Positions 24,501 through 34,004 of a DNA stretch of 64,000 bases are shown piece by piece; positions within the stretch are counted from its first letter, which is position 1; each line of letters opens with the position of its first letter. The DNA is taken from the NCBI RefSeq assembly GCF_028553805.1, contig NZ_CP067140.1:496001-560000 (forward strand), in the 5' to 3' direction. The DNA is from Paracoccus saliphilus (lineage in GTDB: Bacteria > Pseudomonadota > Alphaproteobacteria > Rhodobacterales > Rhodobacteraceae). Both the position numbers and the translations under genes were made by a program. The notes beneath the pieces are model-generated. The model was given only the letters and a program-made list of their open reading frames with translations, had not been told where the DNA came from and did no database searches.

Positions 24501-27218
24501 AGTGAAGACGGGGCGATATCGGGTGAACTGATAAATGGCACAGCCGGCCAGATAACGATCTCGGCGGCTGTCGATGGGCAAGGCAATGACATCGACAATC
24601 AGGGCTCCTTGCTGGTGACGAGTGATGTGGATTCGAATGGCAATCTGCATAATGTTGGGAATCTCACCAATTCGAATAAGATAATCATCAATGCGGACGC
24701 ATCCGTCTCGGCCGATAATATTATCAATGAGATCGACGGTGTGATGCGGGTGGACGGAACGTTAAGTTCGTCGGATTCGGATATTGCGAACAAGGGCGTT
24801 CTGGACGTGTCCGGAGTCGTCAATGGACGCTTGAATAACTCCGGCGGAAAAACAACGCTGTCCGATGGCACGATCAATGGTGACGTAGCGAATTCCTCGA
24901 CATTGTCCGGAGCCGGAACCATCGATGGTTCTCTTGCGAATACGCAAGACGGCAATGCGACGCTCGGCGGAGCCGTTGGTGCGGTTACGAATGCGGGCCA
25001 GTTGCAGACCGGCGGCGATCTGTCGGTCGCTAGTCTGAAAAATACCGGTCACGTGAAGGTCAACGAGGGTGATGCGCTGAAATCGGATCACGTGGTGAAT
25101 AACCAGAACAGCTTGCAGATTGACGGAACTTTGCAGGCGGGGCTGAACAACCATTCCGGTGCAACGACGACGTTGTCCGGCGGTAAGGTCACACGCAGTG
25201 TGAAGAACTCGGGTACCTTGAAAGGTTCGGGCACCATTGGCGGGCAATTAACTCATAACGAATTCGGGACGCTCAACATCGATGGGAAACTTTCGGTGGA
25301 TAGTCTGCTGAACAAAGGGGAATTCTCGGTAGGATCCGGTGATACCCTGAGTTCTGACAACGGCGTGGACAACGATGGGACAATCACTGTCAACGGGACG
25401 CTCATCGGTGGCGTCGATAATTCGGGCACTTATAAACAGTCCGGTATTCTCGATGGCTCGCTCGTGACCACTGGTAAGGCATATGTCGGCGGGAGGGTTG
25501 CGGGCAATCTGGATTATGTCGAGGGAATGTTGGCCCTGAACGATGGGGTCACCATCGAAGACACTCTGTTCCTGAGGCAGGATTACACCGTTAACAACAC
25601 GGTAAATGCCTCCCGTACAAAGGTTTTGTCCGACGTGGAGCTGCAGCTTGGTGGCACACTTTCCGGCAGCTTGGTCAATGATGGTACCGTGACCGCCGGT
25701 GATGGTGCCAAAGTTGGGGGGGTGCTGCGCAATAATGACGACGGTATTCTGGTCGCGAGCAACGACACAGAAATTGGAGGGATACTCCGAAACAATGGCA
25801 TTGTGAGCCTGCAAAAGGAGAAGGACGAGCCGGGGGACGTTCTTACGACAGGAGGTCTGGCGGGAAGCGGGTCATATGCTCTGGATGTCAATTTGAGCGA
25901 TTTCACCGCCGATAGAATTGTCGTCGAAGGGGGCGCCGCCACCGGACACTATGATTTGCAGTTGAACTATATAGGCGAGGTGGGAACGACGCAGATTGGC
26001 GAACGCGTGACGCTTCTGGATGTCGATGACGCTCTAGGTGCAGAGAACGATTTCACCTATATCTATAATACGACGAGTACCGCTTCCGAAAAGCTGGTTT
26101 ATTCGGTTGAGCAACCAGGTGCGAACGGTGACGTGTACATGATTGGGCAGGTCAACCCGGCGATTGGCGCGGTGTTCGGCAATGTGAAGCTGACACAATC
26201 CCTGATCGGTTCTGTGGTCAACCGTCCTACGAGTCCATTCGTGACCGGGCTGGCCTTCGAGGATCCGGAAAAACCTTGCGGAGTCGGTAGTTGGGGGCGC
26301 GGTACCGGCGGTACCGCGAAAGCGACCGGGGCGACAGATAACGGCGTCAGCAAGATCGAGAGTACGGTCGACGCAACCTATTACGGTATGCAGGTTGGGA
26401 CGGATTTCGCGTGTTTCGATGGCCGCTATGCCGGATGGAACATGTCCTTTGGCGGTTTCCTGGGGGTCAACCAGGGCGATACCACGCAGCCGGTCTATGC
26501 CGTGGACGGTCGCGATTCCCGGCAGGTTACCAGGGTCCTGAGAAGCCGCAACGAGGTCGATTTCGATCAGCTTTACGCAGGTGTCTACGCAACCGCGACG
26601 AAGGGGCGGATGCAGGCCGACCTGCAATATCGTCATGAGCGGACGGATTTCACTATCGATAACAAACCGGTGACCGGTGAAGGGCTGGGATTGGACAATG
26701 CGGATTTCGCCAGCACCGGAAGCACGCTGAGCGGCTCGTTCAGCTATATCCTTCCCGTTGGGGATGACGGCTGGACGGTCGTACCGAATGTGGGCTTCGC
26801 ATATTCGCGCCTGTCGACGGATTCGATCGAATTTTCGGACGAATTCCAACTCGATTTCGAGGACAATGAATCCAAGGTCGGCTTTGCCGGGGCAACGATT
26901 GCGAAAACCTTCGTGCAGCCAGAATCGAACTCGGCCATCTATGCCTTTGCGACCGGCACGGTTTACAAGGATTTCGCCGATCCAGGCGTATCGTTCTTGT
27001 CGAGGCCGGGAGACGAGAGCTTCGAACCGCAGCGAATGACGACGGATCACCTGGGAACTTACGGCGAAATTAGTCTCGGCGCGAATTACGTCAAGGTGTT
27101 GCAGCCCGGTCCCGGATTGCGCCCCCGGCAGCTTAGCGCCAGCGCCCGGCTAGATGCGCGTGCGGGGGACGGGTTGGAAAGCGTGGGTCTGACCGGGCAG
27201 TTGCGTTTGCAATTCTGA
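21579..27218 (+). CDS. Giant autotransporter (type V) adhesin-like protein
   Basis: A protein of 1879 residues. It starts with a long signal peptide ending near VGYGQD. The passenger (about 40-1520) is a Gly/Asn/Thr-rich repetitive beta-helix with recurring motifs such as NSGTLKGSGTI and TLSGGKV, with a period of about 105-110 residues in the middle part. The C-terminal 300 residues contain CGVGSWGRGTGG, then amphipathic strands (YAGVYATATKG, LQYRHERTDF), and the chain ends in LRLQF, the terminal Phe of outer-membrane barrels. The ATG at 21579 is preferred to a GTG at 21561. It lies inside the T6SS locus, directly before tssK. A role in contact-dependent adhesion is possible; it is inference. 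Confidence 0.9.
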   Translation: MKNYPFSLRRPLFRSQLLLSTALIGIGTLVAPAVGYGQDYYLDNTQEEGDTGLEPESGTWNLSSTIWRKNGNGAAVAWPDGSNTAVLTVGADDDAGNNDVTLTYGGTEPFTPDEIRLDSGKYTLAGGTIGASGDELRLNNQADTWAESLTIDAALAGSVVIGDGVPGDPRRRVIYRGNSLPSEDVQIMDDLTVEADAWFRSTGTTTGELTNLGRADLDGIHYGTVRNTDGAVLSGNGTIDRGESRDRALQNDSGTIFLNGETLKVVGGVDNSTEITPELSEEEVEAIPSATLTGYGTLAGAVFNHEKGTIETGGDLYDGTGGELLIGRIKNDGTIILNDNDTLAGSLVENHGSVSITGSGMISGNLIQMDGGTLNLDPDGELLVGSFTNDYFIEPAQPHHSIFRNPTLIIEQGQALRSRPATDGDIVNNGVMEVRNGTLDAAGQIRNNPGAGLLLYDGAQLKGQLVNENSGGQMGTIRVTRDATATITGEVLNHGLLEVAANKAQSALTVQGPNATFVNTGVIDVRKQSSTLTITADEIQLLESSDIEAGRVAFDGTVTNAGTLKYVHQSSKAKLFGELTNTDTGILAFQREIDGGGQDIVNLGRMTVEPTDGIYGGWVKDLGTLTNWNSLTVATFDDKIGDLSAATILNRGDITLKGGSITATERFSNYGDGHILLNSGSIRADDLRNAGTLQGAGTIYGDVTNIGKLQELSGEITGRLTHQDGTFDINESLSVGSLTNDTDILIDDGETLALTTAEVSENNGTITVSGALSSEGTIKNNTEASLILSGGKVSGDVENSGEISGSGTIDGVLTITGGDTQADPEVLAGQLIVGDSDTIAVVDGIENSGAIDVSGELSTDGVLNNNAGGSLILNGGKVEGIVNNHLGGVIDVEANSDIVGKLTNSGKIEAIGVGTHRTLDIEGDFINEGVIDVQDGDSLLTINAATIALNKGSAINVNQVELFGTVQNNVKLNYSEDGAISGELINGTAGQITISAAVDGQGNDIDNQGSLLVTSDVDSNGNLHNVGNLTNSNKIIINADASVSADNIINEIDGVMRVDGTLSSSDSDIANKGVLDVSGVVNGRLNNSGGKTTLSDGTINGDVANSSTLSGAGTIDGSLANTQDGNATLGGAVGAVTNAGQLQTGGDLSVASLKNTGHVKVNEGDALKSDHVVNNQNSLQIDGTLQAGLNNHSGATTTLSGGKVTRSVKNSGTLKGSGTIGGQLTHNEFGTLNIDGKLSVDSLLNKGEFSVGSGDTLSSDNGVDNDGTITVNGTLIGGVDNSGTYKQSGILDGSLVTTGKAYVGGRVAGNLDYVEGMLALNDGVTIEDTLFLRQDYTVNNTVNASRTKVLSDVELQLGGTLSGSLVNDGTVTAGDGAKVGGVLRNNDDGILVASNDTEIGGILRNNGIVSLQKEKDEPGDVLTTGGLAGSGSYALDVNLSDFTADRIVVEGGAATGHYDLQLNYIGEVGTTQIGERVTLLDVDDALGAENDFTYIYNTTSTASEKLVYSVEQPGANGDVYMIGQVNPAIGAVFGNVKLTQSLIGSVVNRPTSPFVTGLAFEDPEKPCGVGSWGRGTGGTAKATGATDNGVSKIESTVDATYYGMQVGTDFACFDGRYAGWNMSFGGFLGVNQGDTTQPVYAVDGRDSRQVTRVLRSRNEVDFDQLYAGVYATATKGRMQADLQYRHERTDFTIDNKPVTGEGLGLDNADFASTGSTLSGSFSYILPVGDDGWTVVPNVGFAYSRLSTDSIEFSDEFQLDFEDNESKVGFAGATIAKTFVQPESNSAIYAFATGTVYKDFADPGVSFLSRPGDESFEPQRMTTDHLGTYGEISLGANYVKVLQPGPGLRPRQLSASARLDARAGDGLESVGLTGQLRLQF
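23643..25520 (+). repeat. Imperfect ~105-110-residue repeats in the autotransporter passenger
   Basis: Units open with an N-x-x-x-(L/I)-x-G-x-GTI motif at 23643, 23973, 24891 and 25206. The 23643-23973 spacing is 330 bases and the 24891-25206 spacing 315. Each unit continues with LSV-x-SL-x-N and ends with LSGGKV. The 918 bases between the second and third openings would hold about three further diverged units. Confidence 0.6.
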
Positions 27219-27334
27219 TTGGCATCAGCGGCTCACTTGCTTAGTCTTGCCGCATTAACAGAGTGATGCCCGGCTGGTGGAATGCTTTTCGGGTATCTCG
27301 TCGCATTCGATAAGAGATTGGGGGCCAAACCCGC

Positions 27335-28669
27335 ATGTCCTGGTTCAGCAAGGTCGCCTGGAAAGAGGGGCTGTTCATGCAGCCCCAGCATTTGCAGCAA
27401 GCGGACCGCTATCACGAGCACCTGATCCATGCACGCACCCGGCTTATAACGCCGTATCCATGGGGGGTGGGTGAACTGGTCGTGGACCGGGATCAGGCTC
27501 AGCAGGGTATGATTTCGCTACGTGCGGTATCGGGCATCATGCCTGACGGGACACCATTCGATGCGCCCGATACTGCGCCGCTGCCGGTTGCAGTGCCTGT
27601 GCCTGACGACGCGGCGGGACTATTCGTCTGGCTGACCCTGCCCGACAGTTCGCCGAACATGCGCGACACGGCACCCTATGACGACGAAGGGGCCACGACC
27701 CGTTGGGGTATCGTGACCGAGACCGTCAGCGATTCGGCCTCGTCCATGCGGACCGAACAGGTGCTGGAACTGGCCGTTCCCCGCTTGGAGCTTGCCATTC
27801 GCAAGACCCCGCGCCCTGGTTATCAGAATATACGACTGGCCCGGATCACCGAGGTGCGTGACGGGGTCGTGACCCTGGACGAGACCTTTCCACCCCCTTC
27901 CCTGGTGATCGGGGCGCATCCGCAAATTCTAGGCTATCTCACCCGTGTGATCGGCTGGATCGAGGCTCGGCTGGAAAGTCTCGCGCGCTATGCAACCGAT
28001 CCTTCGGCCGGTGGCGGTCTGCAGGCCAGCGATTACCTCATGCTGATGGCGTTGAACCGTCAGATCGGCGTATTGCGGCATATGTCGCGTACCTTTGCTG
28101 TCCATCCCGAGGCACTTTATCGCGAGTTGGTTGCACTGGCCGGAGAATTGGCGACCTTCGACAGCGGCAACCGCCACGCGCCGGATTACCCGCCCTATGA
28201 TCACGACGATCCGAAAGAGGCATTCTCGCAGATCGTGGCAGATATCCAGCGGTTGCTGTCCCGCGATGTGGGCCGGGCGATCCGCTTGCCGCTTCGCGAG
28301 GTGCGGCAGAATTCCTATCTGGCAGAGGTTCGCGACCGGAACCTGTTCCGCGAGGCGAGCTTCGTGATCGAGGTCGAAAGCGCCAAGCCCCTGACAGAGG
28401 TGCAACGCCAGTTCCCCGAGCTTTGCAAGGTCGGTCCCAACACCCGGATGTCCGAGATCGTGAACAACAACCTGCCGGGCATCGGGCTGCAGCATCTGCC
28501 CAATCCGCCCCGGCAGATCCGGGTCCTGTCCTCGAATGTTTACTTCCGGCTCGAAAAGAACTCGCCCCTGTGGCGTGAATTTTCGACGGCACCCGCGATC
28601 GGGATGCATTTTGCCGGTGACTGGCCGCATCTCAAATTGGAGCTGTGGGCCGTACCCGAGAGGTCGTGA
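27335..28669 (+). CDS. tssK: T6SS baseplate protein TssK (ImpJ/VasE)
   Basis: A protein of 444 residues, the family length. The opening KVAWKEGLFMQPQHLQQADRY is diagnostic for TssK, and the C-terminal domain holds VYFRLEKNSPLWREF. TssK trimers link the baseplate wedges to the membrane complex. The gene restarts the T6SS series after the 14-kb cassette; the 116 bases upstream contain no other gene. Its stop shares one base with the tssL start. Confidence 0.94.
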   Translation: MSWFSKVAWKEGLFMQPQHLQQADRYHEHLIHARTRLITPYPWGVGELVVDRDQAQQGMISLRAVSGIMPDGTPFDAPDTAPLPVAVPVPDDAAGLFVWLTLPDSSPNMRDTAPYDDEGATTRWGIVTETVSDSASSMRTEQVLELAVPRLELAIRKTPRPGYQNIRLARITEVRDGVVTLDETFPPPSLVIGAHPQILGYLTRVIGWIEARLESLARYATDPSAGGGLQASDYLMLMALNRQIGVLRHMSRTFAVHPEALYRELVALAGELATFDSGNRHAPDYPPYDHDDPKEAFSQIVADIQRLLSRDVGRAIRLPLREVRQNSYLAEVRDRNLFREASFVIEVESAKPLTEVQRQFPELCKVGPNTRMSEIVNNNLPGIGLQHLPNPPRQIRVLSSNVYFRLEKNSPLWREFSTAPAIGMHFAGDWPHLKLELWAVPERS

Positions 28670-30363
28670 TGGCTGGCGATGACGATGATGACAAAACGGT
28701 ATTCGGCGGGCCTGTGCCCGGCGGCACGCCATTTGGTCAGCGTCCCGGCCCGTCCCCGAAGGGGCAGCAGCCACCGGCAAGCGATGCCTGGGGCCGTCCT
28801 GCGCAGAAGCGGCCCGGGCAGGGGGCGTCACCCTTCGATCAACCACAACCGGCTTCGGCCTCACCCTTTGGTGAAAGCGGGCCGAACGCCTCGCCTTTTG
28901 GGGGGCCGGCTCAAGGCGGACAAACCTGGCTGGGCCGTCCAGCTCCTCCTCCGGCGCCGAGCGCCGATCCCTCGCAGATAGGTCGGGCGGCGGGCCCGGA
29001 TTCACGCGGGTTCTTTCCGGATATCGCCCAACCCAGCCAACAGCAGCCTGCCCAACAGGCACCACGGATCGCTCTGCACGAGGCGTTGAACGTCCGCGAC
29101 CTGGGTGCGGCATCTTCCGCCAATCCATTGCTGGCCTCTGCAGCCAGCCTGTTGATCCTTCTGGGGCGTCTGCGGACCGGGCTGGTCGAATTGCAGGTCG
29201 CTCCGCTGATGGAGCATGTGACCCGCGAGATCGATCGCTTCGAGCGGAATGCGCTGGCGGCGGGGGTAAGCCCGCACGAGGCGCTGGTGGCGAAATATGC
29301 GCTATCGGGGACTGCGGATGATATCGTGCAGAACCTGCCGGGTAGCGCTCGCGGCGACTGGCAGCAATATTCGATGGTTGCGCGGTTCTTTCACAAGCGC
29401 GACTCGGGCGTTGGTTTCTTTCAAGAGGCCGAGAAAGCCATGCAGGCGCCTGCCCAGCAATTTAACCTTCTAGAGTTGATGCTGGTCTGCCTCTCGCTTG
29501 GTTTCGAGGGACAGTTCCGTACTGCGCCCAATGGTGCGGCCGAACTGGCCCGTATCCGCAGTGCCATCTATGAAAGCCTGCGCCGCGTTCATCCACGACC
29601 GGATGAGGATATCTCGGTCATGTGGGGGGCCGTGATACAGGGGCGCGGACGACGCTTCGGTGCTATTCCGATTCCGGCGGTGATGGGTATTTCGGCGGCG
29701 GCAGTGGTCGCCATATTCGCGGTCTTCGCCACATTGATCAATCGCGACGGAGCAGAAGCGGCCGAAACGATGCGCGGGCTTCATCATGGAGTGCCGATCA
29801 TCCAGGTCGACCGGACTGCTGCCGCTACCGCCTACGTGGCCGAGATTCCGCAACTCGACCGCATCCGTTCGGCCTTCTCGGATGAAATCTCCGACGGTCT
29901 GATCAAGGTCGAGGCCAAGGGGGATTACATCGCCATCCGGGTAGGTAACCTGCAGCTTTTCGATACCGGCGCGGTCGAGGTGAAACCCGGCTTCGCGGAA
30001 CTTGCTGACCGTATAGCCGAGGTACTGAACGGTGAAACCGGGCCGATTCTGGTCGAAGGGCATACCGACAACGTACCGATGTCGGGGCGTGGCAGGTTCA
30101 AGGACAATTATCAGCTTTCCACCGCACGTGCCGAAGGGGTGGCGGCGGTATTGGAACCGCTGCTGTCCGACTCGGACCGCGTGACGGTCGAGGGGCGCGG
30201 CGCAGATGAACCGGTCGCCGACAACGCGACGCCCGAAGGTCGATCCGAGAATCGCCGGGTCGAGATCATGTTGGCGCGTGAAGGCACCTATGACAGCGCT
30301 GTCTCCGATGGCGAAGCAGAAGTCGCACCGGAAGAAAACGCCGAGACGGAGGCGCAGAATTGA
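28669..30363 (+). CDS. tssL: T6SS membrane protein TssL (DotU) with OmpA domain
   Basis: A protein of 564 residues. Residues 1-130 are a Pro/Gly/Gln-rich cytoplasmic tail. About 135-330 form the DotU/IcmH domain (NPLLASAASLLILLGRLR, FFQEAEKAM, LMLVCLSLGFEGQFR). One membrane helix is near 340-362. The C-terminal 130 residues are an OmpA-like peptidoglycan-binding domain with VEGHTDNVP, LSTARAEGV and ENRRVEIML. This extended form anchors the membrane complex to the wall. The start at 28669 (TGATG with tssK) is preferred to an upstream in-frame start at 28645. Confidence 0.93.
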   Translation: MAGDDDDDKTVFGGPVPGGTPFGQRPGPSPKGQQPPASDAWGRPAQKRPGQGASPFDQPQPASASPFGESGPNASPFGGPAQGGQTWLGRPAPPPAPSADPSQIGRAAGPDSRGFFPDIAQPSQQQPAQQAPRIALHEALNVRDLGAASSANPLLASAASLLILLGRLRTGLVELQVAPLMEHVTREIDRFERNALAAGVSPHEALVAKYALSGTADDIVQNLPGSARGDWQQYSMVARFFHKRDSGVGFFQEAEKAMQAPAQQFNLLELMLVCLSLGFEGQFRTAPNGAAELARIRSAIYESLRRVHPRPDEDISVMWGAVIQGRGRRFGAIPIPAVMGISAAAVVAIFAVFATLINRDGAEAAETMRGLHHGVPIIQVDRTAAATAYVAEIPQLDRIRSAFSDEISDGLIKVEAKGDYIAIRVGNLQLFDTGAVEVKPGFAELADRIAEVLNGETGPILVEGHTDNVPMSGRGRFKDNYQLSTARAEGVAAVLEPLLSDSDRVTVEGRGADEPVADNATPEGRSENRRVEIMLAREGTYDSAVSDGEAEVAPEENAETEAQN

Positions 30364-33300
30364 GACTGCTTGGTCTGAACATCCGCTTTCCGCGCTGGCA
30401 TAAACATGCGTGGTGGCGCTGGACGGTAACGATCCTCGGGATCGTCGTCCTCTGTGCTGCCATCTGGATCGGCGGCCCGATGACGGGCTGGGCGCCCTTG
30501 GCGACCCTGTGGCTGCGGCTGACGATCATCGGCACGATCCTGTTCGTGTTCTTCCTGATCCTGTTCATCCGCTGGCGTCGCCGTGTCCGCGCCGCGCGCG
30601 AGATCGAAGAGGCACTGGTTCCGCCCGAACCTGAAGGGGACGGCAAGGTCCTTGCCGAGAAAATGCAGGAAGCGCTGGCGGTTCTGAAGAAATCTGGCGG
30701 TGCGTCCTCGCTTTACGATCTGCCATGGTATGTCATCATCGGCCCTCCCGGTGCGGGCAAGACGACGGCGCTGGCCAATTCCGGTCTGGATTTTCCGCTG
30801 GCCCATGACCAGGCGGTGTCGGGCTTCGGCGGCACTCGGAACATGGATTTCTGGTTCGCTGAAGAGGCGGTGCTGATCGATACGGCGGGGCGCTATACCA
30901 CGCAGGACAGCGACTCCGTGGCGGACAAGGCGAGTTGGGACTCCTTCCTCGATCTGCTGAAACGCACTCGCCCGAACCGTCCCATCAATGGCGTGATCCT
31001 GTCCTTCTCGGTCGAGGACATGATGCGCGAGGATGCATCATCACTGGCTCACCACGCCGAGATCGTCCGGGCCCGCCTGGCCGAGTTGCATGAGCAGCTC
31101 AAGATCGATTTTCCGGTCTATGTGATGTTCACCAAGGCCGATCTGATCGCAGGGTTTCGTGAATATTTCGCCAGTTTCAGCCTGAATCGTCGCAAGCTGG
31201 TCTGGGGCGTGACCTTCCAGAACAAGGACCGCAAGGCGATCACGCATGAGGCGGTGCCCGCTGAATTCGACCGTCTGGTGTCGCGGCTGTCGGACGAGAT
31301 CATCGATCGGTTGTCCGAGGAGCCCGATGGCGTGGCGCGCATCGCGATCTTTGGCCTGCCTGGTCAGATGGCGCTCTTGCGCGACAATGTCGCGGGTTTC
31401 CTGCGCAAGGTGTTCGAACCCACGCGCTACAAGACCAATGCCATCCTGCGGGGGTTCTATTTCACCTCGGGCACGCAAGAGGGCACGCCGGTCGACCAGG
31501 TTCTGGGGGCGATCCAGCCTCAGGATGCGCCGATGGGTTTTCAGGCAGCCTTCATGTCCGGGCGGGGCAAGAGCTTTTTCATCCATGACCTGCTGCGCCG
31601 GGTGATTTTCCCGGAACAGGGTTGGGTGTCACATGATCTCAAGGCCGTGCGGCGTGCATTCGCGATCCGTATCGCCGCCCTGTCGGCAGTCGCAGTGGTT
31701 ACATTGGGCGGTGCGGCCGCGTTGGGCTATAGCTATTGGAAGAACCTGCAGCTTGTTCGCACCGCCGAGGCCGAAACCAAGGCCTATGCGATGGCTGCGC
31801 AGGAGGAATTGTCGCGCGATGTGATCGACGATACCGATCTGCGTCCCGTTGTGCCTTTGCTGAACGATCTGTCCTCGATGCCCGCCGGTTATGGCGATAG
31901 CCAGGACCCCAGTTTCTGGGAGGGGCTTGGCCTCGGTCAGCGCGACCGCCTGAACCGTGTCGCCACAGAAAGCTATGCCCAGGCATTGGAACGGATGCTG
32001 CGCCCGCGGCTTATCCTCGACCTGGAAACCCGGATGCCGCAGATCATCGCTTCGGGTGAGATGACTGAAATCTACCGCGCGTTGAAAGTTTACCTGCTGC
32101 TGGGCAAGCAGGGAGAGACAACGGACGATGCCGCGATCCTGTCATGGTTCGATCAATCGTGGCGGCAGGAATATCCGGGCCGCACCGGGCTTGAGCTCAT
32201 AGATCAGTTGAAGACGCATCTGACGGCAATGCTCTCCTTGGATGACAGCCGCAACCTGCTGGTCGATCTGGATCAGACGACGGTCGAGCGTGCCCGTGCC
32301 GCCATCGCGCAACTGCCTCTGGACGAGCAGGCCTATGCCCTAATCAAGGACGGCGCGATTGCAGCCGGCCTGAGCGAGTGGCGCCTTCAGGACGCTGCGG
32401 GCGGCAATACGGCCGCACAGGTCTTTACCACCAGGGACGGGCAGGATCTGGCAACGCTGACCATTCCGGGGCTTTATACCTATGAAGGGTTCTGGTCCTA
32501 CTTCTACGATCAGCTCGACGTTGTTGGCGAGGATCTGCGTCGCGATCAATGGGTCTTGGGCGATCTGGGCAATTCCACCGAAATCGAGAACCGTCTGGCG
32601 CGGCTGGACCGCGACCTTTTGGAACGTTACCGGGCCGAATTCATCACGGCATGGAACGGTGTTCTGGACAATCTGACGCTCAATTCGATGGTGGCGGACA
32701 AGCCAAGCTATACCGCGCTCGGCACTGCTGCGTCCGCTCAGGCTTCTCCCATTTTGCAACTAGTCAAGTCCGTTGCGACCGAGACCGGCCTCAGCCGCGA
32801 ATATGAACAACTCGAAGGTGCCGATCTCGAGGCCCTGTCCGGTGAAGGAGAGGGGGGCAATGCCGAAGGCGAGGGTGTTGCCGGAGCGATTGGCGAACAG
32901 ATGGGCGCGCGTGTCCGGTCGCGCTCCAGCGGGGTGCAACGCATCTTGCTGGATGCAGCGGCCCAACAGGGTGGCAAGGTCCAGAACCAGGTTGGCGGCG
33001 GTGGCGGCGGATCGGGCGAAAGCAACAGCGTGACCGCCCCGATCGAGGCAATTTCGAAGGCCTTCGAGAATTGGCAATTGCTTGTCGAAGGCGAAACCGG
33101 ACAACGGCCTATCGATACGCTTTTGGGGAACATGGGTGCAGTCTGGGAGAATCTGCGAAATGCGGAACATAATCCCGACCAGGCCGCCGCAGCACTGCCT
33201 ACATTGCTGAACACGCTGACGCAGTATAATTCCCAGCTTCCCGGGGCGTTGGCACGAATGGTTGACCGCGCGGAAAGCGACTTCCGTTCTGGTGCGTCGG

Positions 33301-34004
33301 ATGCCAGCATCGAGACGATGAATCGCGAGTTGACTGACCGGGTAACCTTCTATTGCCGCGATGTGATCGCTTCGTCCTATCCCTTCGCGGATTCCTCGCG
33401 CAGCTTGTCCATCGCCAATTTCTCTCGTTTCTTCGGGCCGGGGGGCGAGATGGACAAATATTATACCGAGTTTCTGGAGCCCTATGTCGAGCGGGGTGAT
33501 AACGGCTTGAAATGGCGAGAGGACAAGGAAATCACCAGTCGCCTTTCGGCCAATGCGCTCACGCAGTTCGAGCGGGCCGAGCGAATTCGCCGCGCCTTTT
33601 TCGCGGGTGGTGGCACCGAGCCTTCGGTCGAGATCACGGTGGCGCAGGTCGATGCCCATCCGACCGTCGAAAGCGCTGCATTGGCAATCAACGATACGGT
33701 CGTGCAGACGGCAACCGGATCGTTGCCGCGGACGGTGGTCTGGCCGGGATCGGGGAAATCGACCATTCTGCAGTTGTCGCCCCCGCTATCACGCAATTCG
33801 GTGATGCGCTTCGAAGGCAGCTCATGGACCTTCATCGAGTTTCTGAACGCTGCCAGCTACAAGGAGCAGCGTGGCGACACGCTGCGCGCGACCTTCATGC
33901 TGGACGGACGCAATATCACCTATGACTTCACCATCAACGCGCTGGCCAATCCATTCACCATGCCTGAACTCCGTGAGTTTGAATGTCCGCAGAGCATCGA
34001 CTGA
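30360..34004 (+). CDS. tssM: T6SS membrane protein TssM (IcmF/VasK)
   Basis: A protein of 1214 residues. Two membrane helices at about 19-39 and 50-70, a cytoplasmic P-loop domain with an intact Walker A GPPGAGKTT (about 128-136), a third helix near 430-455, then a large periplasmic domain with the family segments FFGPGGEMDKYY and VVWPGSGKS. A low-complexity Gly-rich patch lies near residues 875-890. The start is TTG at 30360, overlapping the tssL stop, supported by GGAGG seven bases upstream. With TssL it forms the trans-envelope complex; the usual TssJ lipoprotein partner is not seen. Confidence 0.95.
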   Translation: MRLLGLNIRFPRWHKHAWWRWTVTILGIVVLCAAIWIGGPMTGWAPLATLWLRLTIIGTILFVFFLILFIRWRRRVRAAREIEEALVPPEPEGDGKVLAEKMQEALAVLKKSGGASSLYDLPWYVIIGPPGAGKTTALANSGLDFPLAHDQAVSGFGGTRNMDFWFAEEAVLIDTAGRYTTQDSDSVADKASWDSFLDLLKRTRPNRPINGVILSFSVEDMMREDASSLAHHAEIVRARLAELHEQLKIDFPVYVMFTKADLIAGFREYFASFSLNRRKLVWGVTFQNKDRKAITHEAVPAEFDRLVSRLSDEIIDRLSEEPDGVARIAIFGLPGQMALLRDNVAGFLRKVFEPTRYKTNAILRGFYFTSGTQEGTPVDQVLGAIQPQDAPMGFQAAFMSGRGKSFFIHDLLRRVIFPEQGWVSHDLKAVRRAFAIRIAALSAVAVVTLGGAAALGYSYWKNLQLVRTAEAETKAYAMAAQEELSRDVIDDTDLRPVVPLLNDLSSMPAGYGDSQDPSFWEGLGLGQRDRLNRVATESYAQALERMLRPRLILDLETRMPQIIASGEMTEIYRALKVYLLLGKQGETTDDAAILSWFDQSWRQEYPGRTGLELIDQLKTHLTAMLSLDDSRNLLVDLDQTTVERARAAIAQLPLDEQAYALIKDGAIAAGLSEWRLQDAAGGNTAAQVFTTRDGQDLATLTIPGLYTYEGFWSYFYDQLDVVGEDLRRDQWVLGDLGNSTEIENRLARLDRDLLERYRAEFITAWNGVLDNLTLNSMVADKPSYTALGTAASAQASPILQLVKSVATETGLSREYEQLEGADLEALSGEGEGGNAEGEGVAGAIGEQMGARVRSRSSGVQRILLDAAAQQGGKVQNQVGGGGGGSGESNSVTAPIEAISKAFENWQLLVEGETGQRPIDTLLGNMGAVWENLRNAEHNPDQAAAALPTLLNTLTQYNSQLPGALARMVDRAESDFRSGASDASIETMNRELTDRVTFYCRDVIASSYPFADSSRSLSIANFSRFFGPGGEMDKYYTEFLEPYVERGDNGLKWREDKEITSRLSANALTQFERAERIRRAFFAGGGTEPSVEITVAQVDAHPTVESAALAINDTVVQTATGSLPRTVVWPGSGKSTILQLSPPLSRNSVMRFEGSSWTFIEFLNAASYKEQRGDTLRATFMLDGRNITYDFTINALANPFTMPELREFECPQSID

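Noticed and set aside
23643..25520. CRISPR-like periodicity
   Set aside because: The repeats are imperfect protein-coding units of over 300 bases in a continuous reading frame.
22116..25942. Several minus-strand open frames (up to 264 residues) opposite the autotransporter passenger
   Set aside because: They follow the repeat pattern of the coding strand, have no ribosome sites and no family features; they are shadows.
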